Assembly: GCA_964017235.1 (NCBI GenBank)
Contig: OZ024934.1
Coordinates: 92,780,706-92,844,705, forward strand
Reading direction: 5' to 3'
Length of the DNA stretch: 64,000 bases
Source of the DNA: Sabellastarte sp. h YS-2021
Lineage: Eukaryota; Annelida; Polychaeta; Sabellida; Sabellidae
Both the position numbers and the translations under genes were made by a program. Below the pieces are notes generated by a model. That model worked only from the letters and a program-made list of their open reading frames with translations. It was not told the origin of the DNA and did no database searches. Positions 10,231-23,188 of this stretch are shown here, one piece after another; the stretch's first letter is position 1, and each line of letters begins with the position of its first letter.

Positions 10231-13200
10231 TGGGGCTGCATTAAGATATACTTAAATTTGGCAAAGTAAGACAAATTTAAGGCTGAAAACCATATTGTTT
10301 GCTAGAGCTGGCGCCACTAAATGAGATTCCACAAGAATATTCCTTAAGAAATACATAACTGGTCCAAAATACATGTATTGGAAGTGCAGGTATCGAGGGG
10401 GTGGTCATATGGCACATCAGTCCAAAACCCCACTTAAACTTCATCAATCTGGCTCAGATTTTCACAGGAAACTCAGTTCATATCAGACATTGATATTGTA
10501 TTGGCTTGACTTACTCAGGAAACCAATTAAAAATTTCAATTTTCCGGGGTCTGGGGCCAGGCTCAGCCCCCCTCAAATTAGGAAATATCAGGTATATCCT
10601 AATACAACCAATCTGAAGCTCTTCTTTAATTCTGCATATGTTTTAACAATAATTGAGGATATATTAGGCCCATTTGGAGCATTACATCTCTGAAAATAAA
10701 TTATTTCACCGATATAGTGCTGTAAAAATGGTCAAAAATACATGTAAATTACACCAAACCAGTACCAAATGTTGGTCTATAATGCTGAAATTTGGCCAGA
10801 ATATAAGGTGGCACATACTAAATCTGACTGAACCGGTTTTAAAATTACATCTGATATAACAGTACCTATAGTTTGGCAATATTGGCTTCAGCTGGCCCCA
10901 AATTCGCTTCTGTGGGGCTGCATTAAGATATACTTAAATTTGGCAAAGTAAGACAAATTTAAGGCTGAAAACCATATTGTTTGCTAGAGCTGGCGCCACT
11001 AAATGAGATTCCACAAGAATATTCCTTAAGAAATACATAACTGGTCCAAAATACATGTATTGGAAGTGCAGGTATCGAGGGGGTGGTCATATGGCACATC
11101 AGTCCAAAACCCCACTTAAACTTCATCAATCTGGCTCAGATTTTCACAGGAAACTCAGTTCATATCAGACATTGATATTGTATTGGCTTGACTTACTCAG
11201 GAAACCAATTAAAAATTTCAATTTTCCGGGGTCTGGGGCCAGGCTCAGCCCCCCTCAAATTAGGAAATATCAGGTATATCCTAATACAACCAATCTGAAG
11301 CTCTTCTTTAATTTTGCATATGTTTTAACAATAATTGAGGATATATTAGGCCCATTTGGAGCATTACATCTCTGAAAATAAATTATTTCACCGATATAGT
11401 GCTGTAAAAATGGTCAAAAATACATGTAAATTACACCAAACCAGTACCAAATGTTGGTCTATAATGCTGAAATTTGGCCAGAATATAAGGTGGCACATAC
11501 TAAATCTGACTGAACCGGTTTTAAAATTACATCTGATATAACAGTACCTATAGTTTGGCAATATTGGCTTCAGCTGGCCCCAAATTCGCTTCTGTGGGGC
11601 TGCATTAAGATATACTTAAATTTGGCAAAGTAAGACAAATTTAAGGCTGAAAACCATATTGTTTGCTAGAGCTGGCGCCACTAAATGAGATTCCACAAGA
11701 ATATTCCTTAAGAAATACATAACTGGTCCAAAATACATGTATTGGAAGTGCAGGTATCGAGGGGGTGGTCATATGGCACATCAGTCCAAAACCCCACTTA
11801 AACTTCATCAATCTGGCTCAGATTTTCACAGGAAACTCAGTTCATATCAGACATTGATATTGTATTGGCTTGACTTACTCAGGAAACCAATTAAAAATTT
11901 CAATTTTCCGGGGTCTGGGGCCAGGCTCAGCCCCCCTCAAATTAGGAAATATCAGGTATATCCTAATACAACCAATCTGAAGCTCTTCTTTAATTTTGCA
12001 TATGTTTTAACAATAATTGAGGATATATTAGGCCCATTTGGAGCATTACATCTCTGAAAATAAATTGTTTCACCCATATAGTGCTGTAAAAATGGTCAAA
12101 AATACATGTAAATTACACCAAACCAGTACCAAATGTTGGTCTATAATGCTGAAATTTGGCCAGAATATAAGGTGGCACATACTAAATCTGACTGAACCGG
12201 TTTTAAAATTACATCTGATATAACAGTACCTATAGTTTGGCAATATTGGCTTCAGCTGGCCCCAAATTCGCTTCTGTGGGGCTGCATTAAGATATACTTA
12301 AATTTGGCAAAGTAAGACAAATTTAAGGCTGAAAACCATATTGTTTGCTAGAGCTGGCGCCACTAAATGAGATTCCACAAGAATATTCCTTAAGAAATAC
12401 ATAACTGGTCCAAAATACATGTATTGGAAGTGCAGGTATCGAGGGGGTGGTCATATGGCACATCAGTCCAAAACCCCACTTAAACTTCATCAATCTGGCT
12501 CAGATTTTCACAGGAAACTCAGTTCATATCAGACATTGATATTGTATTGGCTTGACTTACTCAGGAAACCAATTAAAAATTTCAATTTTCCGGGGTCTGG
12601 GGCCATGCTCAGCCCCCCTCAAATTAGGAAATATCAGGTATATCCTAATACAACCAATCTGAAGCTCTTCTTTAATTTTGCATATGTTTTAGCAATAATT
12701 GAGGATATATTAGGCCCATTTGGAGCATTACATCTCTGAAAATAAATTATTTCACCCATATAGTGCTGTAAAAATGGTCAAAAATACATGTAAATTACAC
12801 CAAACCAGTACCAAATGTTGGTCTATAATGCTGAAATTTGGCCAGAATATAAGGTGGCACATACTAAATCTGACTGAACCGGTTTTAAAATTACATCTGA
12901 TATAACAGTACCTATAGTTTGGCAATATTGGCTTCAGCTGGCCCCAAATTCGCTTCTGTGGGGCTGCATTAAGATATACTTAAATTTGACAAAGTAAGAC
13001 AAATTTAAGGCTGAAAACCATATTGTTTGCTAGAGCTGGCGCCACTAAATGAGATTCCACAAGAATATTCCTTAAGAAATACATAACTGGTCCAAAATAC
13101 ATGTATTGGAAGTGCAGGTATCGAGGGGGTGGTCATATGGCACATCAGTCCAAAACCCCACTTAAACTTCATCAATCTGGCTCAGATTTTCACAGGAAAC

Positions 13201-15686
13201 TCAGTTCATATCAGACATTGATATTGTATTGGCTTGACTTACTCAGGAAACCAATTAAAAATTTCAATTTTCCGGGGTCTGGGGCCAGGCTCAGCCCCCC
13301 TCAAATTAGGAAATATCAGGTATATCCTAATACAACCAATCTGAAGCTCTTCTTTAATTCTGCATATGTTTTAACAATAATTGAGGATATATTAGGCCCA
13401 TTTGGAGCATTACATCTCTGAAAATAAATTATTTCACCGATATAGTGCTGTAAAAATGGTCAAAAATACATGTAAATTACACCAAACCAGTACCAAATGT
13501 TGGTCTATAATGCTGAAATTTGGCCAGAATATAAGGTGGCACATACTAAATCTGACTGAACCGGTTTTAAAATTACATCTGATATAACAGTACCTATAGT
13601 TTGGCAATATTGGCTTCAGCTGGCCCCAAATTCGCTTCTGTGGGGCTGCATTAAGATATACTTAAATTTGGCAAAGTAAGACAAATTTAAGGCTGAAAAC
13701 CATATTGTTTGCTAGAGCTGGCGCCACTAAATGAGATTCCACAAGAATATTCCTTAAGAAATACATAACTGGTCCAAAATACATGTATTGGAAGTGCAGG
13801 TATCGAGGGGGTGGTCATATGGCACATCAGTCCAAAACCCCACTTAAACTTCATCAATCTGGCTCAGATTTTCACAGGAAACTCAGTTCATATCAGACAT
13901 TGATATTGTATTGGCTTGACTTACTCAGGAAACCAATTAAAAATTTCAATTTTCCGGGGTCTGGGGCCAGGCTCAGCCCCCCTCAAATTAGGAAATATCA
14001 GGTATATCCTAATACAACCAATCTGAAGCTCTTCTTTAATTTTGCATATGTTTTAACAATAATTGAGGATATATTAGGCCCATTTGGAGCATTACATCTC
14101 TGAAAATAAATTATTTCACCGATATAGTGCTGTAAAAATGGTCAAAAATACATGTAAATTACACCAAACCAGTACCAAATGTTGGTCTATAATGCTGAAA
14201 TTTGGCCAGAATATAAGGTGGCACATACTAAATCTGACTGAACCGGTTTTAAAATTACATCTGATATAACAGTACCTATAGTTTGGCAATATTGGCTTCA
14301 GCTGGCCCCAAATTCGCTTCTGTGGGGCTGCATTAAGATATACTTAAATTTGGCAAAGTAAGACAAATTTAAGGCTGAAAACCATATTGTTTGCTAGAGC
14401 TGGCGCCACTAAATGAGATTCCACAAGAATATTCCTTAAGAAATACATAACTGGTCCAAAATACATGTATTGGAAGTGCAGGTATCGAGGGGGTGGTCAT
14501 ATGGCACATCAGTCCAAAACCCCACTTAAACTTCATCAATCTGGCTCAGATTTTCACAGGAAACTCAGTTCATATCAGACATTGATATTGTATTGGCTTG
14601 ACTTACTCAGGAAACCAATTAAAAATTTCAATTTTCCGGGGTCTGGGGCCAGGCTCAGCCCCCCTCAAATTAGGAAATATCAGGTATATCCTAATACAAC
14701 CAATCTGAAGCTCTTCTTTAATTTTGCATATGTTTTAACAATAATTGAGGATATATTAGGCCCATTTGGAGCATTACATCTCTGAAAATAAATTGTTTCA
14801 CCCATATAGTGCTGTAAAAATGGTCAAAAATACATGTAAATTACACCAAACCAGTACCAAATGTTGGTCTATAATGCTGAAATTTGGCCAGAATATAAGG
14901 TGGCACATACTAAATCTGACTGAACCGGTTTTAAAATTACATCTGATATAACAGTACCTATAGTTTGGCAATATTGGCTTCAGCTGGCCCCAAATTCGCT
15001 TCTGTGGGGCTGCATTAAGATATACTTAAATTTGGCAAAGTAAGACAAATTTAAGGCTGAAAACCATATTGTTTGCTAGAGCTGGCGCCACTAAATGAGA
15101 TTCCACAAGAATATTCCTTAAGAAATACATAACTGGTCCAAAATACATGTATTGGAAGTGCAGGTATCGAGGGGGTGGTCATATGGCACATCAGTCCAAA
15201 ACCCCACTTAAACTTCATCAATCTGGCTCAGATTTTCACAGGAAACTCAGTTCATATCAGACATTGATATTGTATTGGCTTGACTTACTCAGGAAACCAA
15301 TTAAAAATTTCAATTTTCCGGGGTCTGGGGCCATGCTCAGCCCCCCTCAAATTAGGAAATATCAGGTATATCCTAATACAACCAATCTGAAGCTCTTCTT
15401 TAATTTTGCATATGTTTTAGCAATAATTGAGGATATATTAGGCCCATTTGGAGCATTACATCTCTGAAAATAAATTATTTCACCCATATAGTGCTGTAAA
15501 AATGGTCAAAAATACATGTAAATTACACCAAACCAGTACCAAATGTTGGTCTATAATGCTGAAATTTGGCCAGAATATAAAGTGGCACATACTAAATCTG
15601 ACTGAACCGGTTTTAAAATTACATCTGATATAACAGTACCTATAGTTTGGCAATATTGGCTTCAGCTGGCCCCAAATTCGCTTCTG
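10231..15686. repeat. Tetrameric higher-order repeat, two copies (units 16-19 and 20-23)
   Basis: The order is T402C+C481G, then C481G, then A473G, then G330T+G416. It repeats with a 2728-bp period (10231-12958 and 12959-15686). T402C (aattctgc) occurs only in units 16 and 20, and G330T (ggccatgctc) only in units 19 and 23. The copies differ by a G-to-A change near 12989 in unit 20 and by G577A in unit 23. Confidence 0.86.
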
Positions 15687-16368
15687 TGGGGCTGCATTAA
15701 GATATACTTAAATTTGGCAAAGTAAGACAAATTTAAGGCTGAAAACCATATTGTTTGCTAGAGCTGGCGCCACTAAATGAGATTCCACAAGAATATTCCT
15801 TAAGAAATACATAACTGGTCCAAAATACATGTATTGGAAGTGCAGGTATCGAGGGGGTGGTCATATGGCACATCAGTCCAAAACCCCACTTAAACTTCAT
15901 CAATCTGGCTCAGATTTTCACAGGAAACTCAGTTCATATCAGACATTGATATTGTATTGGCTTGACTTACTCAGGAAACCAATTAAAAATTTCAATTTTC
16001 CGGGGTCTGGGGCCAGGCTCAGCCCCCCTCAAATTAGGAAATATCAGGTATATCCTAATACAACCAATCTGAAGCTCTTCTTTAATTTTGCATATGTTTT
16101 AACAATAATTGAGGATATATTAGGCCCATTTGGAGCATTACATCTCTGAAAATAAATTATTTCACCCATATAGTGCTGTAAAAATGGTCAAAAATACATG
16201 TAAATTACACCAAACCAGTACCAAATGTTGGTCTATAATGCTGAAATTTGGCCAGAATATAAGGTGGCACATACTAAATCTGACTGAACCGGTTTTAAAA
16301 TTACATCTGATATAACAGTACCTATAGTTTGGCAATATTGGCTTCAGCTGGCCCCAAATTCGCTTCTG

Positions 16369-17050
16369 TGGGGCTGCATTAAGATATACTTAAATTTGGC
16401 AAAGTAAGACAAATTTAAGGCTGAAAACCATATTGTTTGCTAGAGCTGTCACCACTAAATGAGATTCCACAAGAATATTCCTTAAGAAATACATAACTGG
16501 TCCAAAATACATGTATTGGAAGTGCAGGTATCGAGGGGGTGGTCATATGGCACATCAGTCCAAAACCCCACTTAAACTTCATCAATCTGGCTCAGATTTT
16601 CACAGGAAACTCAGTTCATATCAGACATTGATATTGTATTGGCTTGACTTACTCAGGAAACCAATTAAAAATTTCAATTTTCCGGGGTCTGGGGCCAGGC
16701 TCAGCCCCCCTCAAATTAGGAAATATCAGGTATATCCTAATACAACCAATCTGAAGCTCTTCTTTAATTTTGCACATGTTTTAACAATAATTGAGGATAT
16801 ATTAGGCCCATTTGGAGCATTACATCTCTGAAAATAAATTATTTCACCCATATAGTGCTGTAAAAATGGTCAAAAATACATGTAAATTACACCAAACCAG
16901 TACCAAATGTTGGTCTATAATGCTGAAATTTGGCCAGAATATAAGGTGGCTCATACTAAATCTGACTGAACCGGTTTTAAAATTACATCTGATATAACAG
17001 TACCTATAGTTTGGCAATATTGGCTTCAGCTGGCCCCAAATTCGCTTCTG
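16369..17050. repeat. Variant unit 25 at the domain I/II junction
   Basis: This is the first unit with the CpG-less form of site 83, and it also has a private change beside it (gctgtcacc at about 16446-16454). A second private change, ggtggctcatac, lies near 16951. It precedes a run of C407 units. It may mark the edge of the homogenised domain. Confidence 0.6.
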
Positions 17051-19778
17051 TGGGGCTGCATTAAGATATACTTAAATTTGGCAAAGTAAGACAAATTTAA
17101 GGCTGAAAACCATATTGTTTGCTAGAGCTGGCGCCACTAAATGAGATTCCACAAGAATATTCCTTAAGAAATACATAACTGGTCCAAAATACATGTATTG
17201 GAAGTGCAGGTATCGAGGGGGTGGTCATATGGCACATCAGTCCAAAACCCCACTTAAACTTCATCAATCTGGCTCAGATTTTCACAGGAAACTCAGTTCA
17301 TATCAGACATTGATATTGTATTGGCTTGACTTACTCAGGAAACCAATTAAAAATTTCAATTTTCCGGGGTCTGGGGCCAGGCTCAGCCCCCCTCAAATTA
17401 GGAAATATCAGGTATATCCTAATACAACCAATCTGAAGCTCTTCTTTAATTTTGCACATGTTTTAACAATAATTGAGGATATATTAGGCCCATTTGGAGC
17501 ATTACATCTCTGAAAATAAATTATTTCACCCATATAGTGCTGTAAAAATGGTCAAAAATACATGTAAATTACACCAAACCAGTACCAAATGTTGGTCTAT
17601 AATGCTGAAATTTGGCCAGAATATAAGGTGGCACATACTAAATCTGACTGAACCGGTTTTAAAATTACATCTGATATAACAGTACCTATAGTTTGGCAAT
17701 ATTGGCTTCAGCTGGCCCCAAATTCGCTTCTGTGGGGCTGCATTAAGATATACTTAAATTTGGCAAAGTAAGACAAATTTAAGGCTGAAAACCATATTGT
17801 TTGCTAGAGCTGGCACCACTAAATGAGATTCCACAAGAATATTCCTTAAGAAATACATAACTGGTCCAAAATACATGTATTGGAAGTGCAGGTATCGAGG
17901 GGGTGGTCATATGGCACATCAGTCCAAAACCCCACTTAAACTTCATCAATCTGGCTCAGATTTTCACAGGAAACTCAGTTCATATCAGACATTGATATTG
18001 TATTGGCTTGACTTACTCAGGAAACCAATTAAAAATTTCAATTTTCCGGGGTCTGGGGCCAGGCTCAGCCCCCCTCAAATTAGGAAATATCAGGTATATC
18101 CTAATACAACCAATCTGAAGCTCTTCTTTAATTTTGCACATGTTTTAACAATAATTGAGGATATATTAGGCCCATTTGGAGCATTACATCTCTGAAAATA
18201 AATTATTTCACCCATATAGTGCTGTAAAAATGGTCAAAAATACATGTAAATTACACCAAACCAGTACCAAATGTTGGTCTATAATGCTGAAATTTGGCCA
18301 GAATATAAGGTGGCACATACTAAATCTGACTGAACCGGTTTTAAAATTACATCTGATATAACAGTACCTATAGTTTGGCAATATTGGCTTCAGCTGGCCC
18401 CAAATTCGCTTCTGTGGGGCTGCATTAAGATATACTTAAATTTGGCAAAGTAAGACAAATTTAAGGCTGAAAACCATATTGTTTGCTAGAGCTGGCGCCA
18501 CTAAATGAGATTCCACAAGAATATTCCTTAAGAAATACATAACTGGTCCAAAATACATGTATTGGAAGTGCAGGTATCGAGGGGGTGGTCATATGGCACA
18601 TCAGTCCAAAACCCCACTTAAACTTCATCAATCTGGCTCAGATTTTCACAGGAAACTCAGTTCATATCAGACATTGATATTGTATTGGCTTGACTTACTC
18701 AGGAAACCAATTAAAAATTTCAATTTTCCGGGGTCTGGGGCCAGGCTCAGCCCCCCTCAAATTAGGAAATATCAGGTATATCCTAATACAACCAATCTGA
18801 AGCTCTTCTTTAATTTTGCACATGTTTTAACAATAATTGAGGATATATTAGGCCCATTTGGAGCATTACATCTCTGAAAATAAATTATTTCACCCATATA
18901 GTGCTGTAAAAATGGTCAAAAATACATGTAAATTACACCAAACCAGTACCAAATGTTGGTCTATAATGCTGAAATTTGGCCAGAATATAAGGTGGCACAT
19001 ACTAAATCTGACTGAACCGGTTTTAAAATTACATCTGATATAACAGTACCTATAGTTTGGCAATATTGGCTTCAGCTGGCCCCAAATTCGCTTCTGTGGG
19101 GCTGCATTAAGATATACTTAAATTTGGCAAAGTAAGACAAATTTAAGGCTGAAAACCATATTGTTTGCTAGAGCTGGCACCACTAAATGAGATTCCACAA
19201 GAATATTCCTTAAGAAATACATAACTGGTCCAAAATACATGTATTGGAAGTGCAGGTATCGAGGGGGTGGTCATATGGCACATCAGTCCAAAACCCCACT
19301 TAAACTTCATCAATCTGGCTCAGATTTTCACAGGAAACTCAGTTCATATCAGACATTGATATTGTATTGGCTTGACTTACTCAGGAAACCAATTAAAAAT
19401 TTCAATTTTCCGGGGTCTGGGGCCAGGCTCAGCCCCCCTCAAATTAGGAAATATCAGGTATATCCTAATACAACCAATCTGAAGCTCTTCTTTAATTTTG
19501 CACATGTTTTAACAATAATTGAGGATATATTAGGCCCATTTGGAGCATTACATCTCTGAAAATAAATTATTTCACCCATATAGTGCTGTAAAAATGGTCA
19601 AAAATACATGTAAATTACACCAAACCAGTACCAAATGTTGGTCTATAATGCTGAAATTTGGCCAGAATATAAGGTGGCACATACTAAATCTGACTGAACC
19701 GGTTTTAAAATTACATCTGATATAACAGTACCTATAGTTTGGCAATATTGGCTTCAGCTGGCCCCAAATTCGCTTCTG
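17051..19778. repeat. Dimeric higher-order repeat, two copies (units 26-27 and 28-29)
   Basis: All four units are C407+A416, with G83 and A83 alternating: G, A, G, A. The period is 1364 bp (17051-18414 and 18415-19778). The single alternating marker is weak on its own but is consistent in position and phase. Confidence 0.7.
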
Positions 19779-20460
19779 TGGGGCTGCATTAAGATATACT
19801 TAAATTTGGCAAAGTAAGACAAATTTAAGGCTGAAAACCATATTGTTTGCTAGAGCTGGCGCCACTAAATGAGATTCCACAAGAATATTCCTTAAGAAAT
19901 ACATAACTGGTCCAAAATACATGTATTGGAAGTGCAGGTATCGAGGGGGTGGTCATATGGCACATCAGTCCAAAACCCCACTTAAACTTCATCAATCTGG
20001 CTCAGATTTTCACAGGAAACTCAGTTCATATCAGACATTGATATTGTATTGGCTTGACTTACTCAGGAAACCAATTAAAAATTTCAATTTTCCGGGGTCT
20101 GGGGCCAGGCTCAGCCCCCCTCAAATTAGGAAATATCAGGTATATCCTAATACAACCAATCTGAAGCTCTTCTTTAATTTTGCATATGTTTTAACAATAA
20201 TTGAGGATATATTAGGCCCATTTGGAGCATTACATCTCTGAAAATAAATTATTTCACCCATATAGTGCTGTAAAAATGGTCAAAAATACATGTAAATTAC
20301 ACCAAACCAGTACCAAATGTTGGTCTATAATGCTGAAATTTGGCCAGAATATAAGGTGGCACATACTAAATCTGACTGAACCGGTTTTAAAATTACATCT
20401 GATATAACAGTACCTATAGTTTGGCAATATTGGCTTCAGCTGGCCCCAAATTCGCTTCTG

Positions 20461-21824
20461 TGGGGCTGCATTAAGATATACTTAAATTTGGCAAAGTAAG
20501 ACAAATTTAAGGCTGAAAACCATATTGTTTGCTAGAGCTGGCGCCACTAAATGAGATTCCACAAGAATATTCCTTAAGAAATACATAACTGGTCCAAAAT
20601 ACATGTATTGGAAGTGCAGGTATCGAGGGGGTGGTCATATGGCACATCAGTCCAAAACCCCACTTAAACTTCATCAATCTGGCTCAGATTTTCACAGGAA
20701 ACTCAGTTCATATCAGACATTGATATTGTATTGGCTTGACTTACTCAGGAAACCAATTAAAAATTTCAATTTTCCGGGGTCTGGGGCCAGGCTCAGCCCC
20801 CCTCAAATTAGGAAATATCAGGTATATCCTAATGCAACCAATCTGAAGCTCTTCTTTAATTTTGCATATGTTTTAGCAATAATTGAGGATATATTAGGCC
20901 CATTTGGAGCATTACATCTCTGAAAATAAATTATTTCACCCATATAGTGCTGTAAAAATGGTCAAAAATACATGTAAATTACACCAAACCAGTACCAAAT
21001 GTTGGTCTATAATGCTGAAATTTGGCAAGAATATAAAGTGGCACATACTAAATTTGACTGAACCGGTTTTAAAATTACATCTGATATAACAGTACCTATA
21101 GTTTGGCAATATTGGCTTCAGCTGGCCCCAAATTCGCTTCTGTGGGGCTGCATTAAGATATACTTAAATTTGGCAAAGTAAGACAAATTTAAGGCTGAAA
21201 ACCATATTGTTTGCTAGAGCTGGCGCCACTAAATGAGATTCCACAAGAATATTCCTTAAGAAATACATAACTAGTCCAAAATACATGTACTGGAAGTGCA
21301 GGTATCGAGGGGGTGGTCATATGGCACATCAGTCCAAAACCCCACTTAAACTTCATCAATCTGGCTCAGATTTTCACAGGAAACTCAGTTCATATCAGAC
21401 ATTGATATTGTATTGGCTTGACTTACTCAGGAAACCAATTAAAAATTTCAATTTTCCGGGGTCTGGGGCCAGGCTCAGCCCCCCTCAAATTAGGAAATAT
21501 CAGGTATATCCTAATACAACCAATCTGAAGCTCTTCTTTAATTTTGCATATGTTTTAGCAATAATTGAGGATATATTAGGCCCATTTGGAGCATTACATC
21601 TCTGAAAATAAATTATTTCACCCATATAGTGCTGTAAAAATGGTCAAAAATACATGTAAATTACACCAAACCAGTACCAAATGTTGGTCTATAATGCTGA
21701 AATTTGGCCAGAATATAAAGTGGCACATACTAAATCTGACTGAACCGGTTTTAAAATTACATCTGATATAACAGTACCTATAGTTTGGCAATATTGGCTT
21801 CAGCTGGCCCCAAATTCGCTTCTG
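20461..21824. repeat. Units 31-32, source or copy of the distant pair 61-62
   Basis: Unit 31 carries A374G, C567A and G577A plus a private C594T. Unit 32 carries the linked pair G131A+T148C (ctagtcc ... gtactgg) with G416 and G577A. The same ordered pair recurs at 40920-42283, 20459 bp away, which is 30 units less the 1-bp deletion in unit 59. Confidence 0.78.
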
Positions 21825-23188
21825 TGGGGCTGCATTAAGATATACTTAAATTTGGCAAAGTAAGACAAATTTAAGGCTGAAAACCATATTGTTTGCTAGA
21901 GCTGGCACCACTAAATGAGATTCCACAAGAATATTCCTTAAGAAATACATAACTGGTCCAAAATACATGTATTGGAAGTGCAGGTATCGAGGGGGTGGTC
22001 ATATGGCACATCAGTCCAAAACCCCACTTAAACTTCATCAATCTGGCTCAGATTTTCACAGGAAACTCAGTTCATATCAGACATTGATATTGTATTGGCT
22101 TGACTTACTCAGGAAACCAATTAAAAATTTCAATTTTCCGGGGTCTGGGGCCAGGCTCAGCCCCCCTCAAATTAGGAAATATCAGGTATATCCTAATACA
22201 ACCAATCTGAAGCTCTTCTTTAATTTTGCATATGTTTTAACAATAATTGAGGATATATTAGGCCCATTTGGAGCATTACATCTCTGAAAATAAATTATTT
22301 CACCCATATAGTGCTGTAAAAATGGTCAAAAATACATGTAAATTACACCAAACCAGTACCAAATGTTGGTCTATAATGCTGAAATTTGGCCAGAATATAA
22401 AGTGGCACATACTAAATCTGACTGAACCGGTTTTAAAATTACATCTGATATAACAGTACCTATAGTTTGGCAATATTGGCTTCAGCTGGCCCCAAATTCG
22501 CTTCTGTGGGGCTGCATTAAGATATACTTAAATTTGGCAAAGTAAGACAAATTTAAGGCTGAAAACCATATTGTTTGCTAGAGCTGGCACCACTAAATGA
22601 GATTCCACAAGAATATTCCTTAAGAAATACATAACTGGTCCAAAATACATGTATTGGAAGTGCAGGTATCGAGGGGGTGGTCATATGGCACATCAGTCCA
22701 AAACCCCACTTAAACTTCATCAATCTGGCTCAGATTTTCACAGGAAACTCAGTTCATATCAGACATTGATATTGTATTGGCTTGACTTACTCAGGAAACC
22801 AATTAAAAATTTCAATTTTCCGGGGTCTGGGGCCAGGCTCAGCCCCCCTCAAATTAGGAAATATCAGGTATATCCTAATACAACCAATCTGAAGCTCTTC
22901 TTTAATTTTGCATATGTTTTAACAATAATTGAGGATATATTAGGCCCATTTGGAGCATTACATCTCTGAAAATAAATTATTTCACCGATATAGTGCTGTA
23001 AAAATGGTCAAAAATACATGTAAATTACACCAAACCAGTACCAAATGTTGGTCTATAATGCTGAAATTTGGCCAGAATATAAGGTGGCACATACTAAATC
23101 TGACTGAACCGGTTTTAAAATTACATCTGATATAACAGTACCTATAGTTTGGCAATATTGGCTTCAGCTGGCCCCAAATTCGCTTCTG

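Larger units (their letters stand above)
1..16368. repeat. Array domain I, units 1-24
   Basis: No unit here has G83A or any alpha/beta marker of domain III. Types: C407+G416+C551 (units 1, 10); T407+A416+G577A (2, 3, 11); C481G (4, 5, 7, 8, 12, 14-17, 20, 21); A473G (6, 9, 18, 22), with C254G in 6 and 9; G330T+G416 (19, 23), with G577A in 23; C407+A416 (12, 13); plain T407+A416 (24). Unit 12 also has private changes in the segment near site 454 and in the TGAACC near site 600. The types are arranged in higher-order repeats listed separately. There is no gene in this stretch. Confidence 0.85.
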
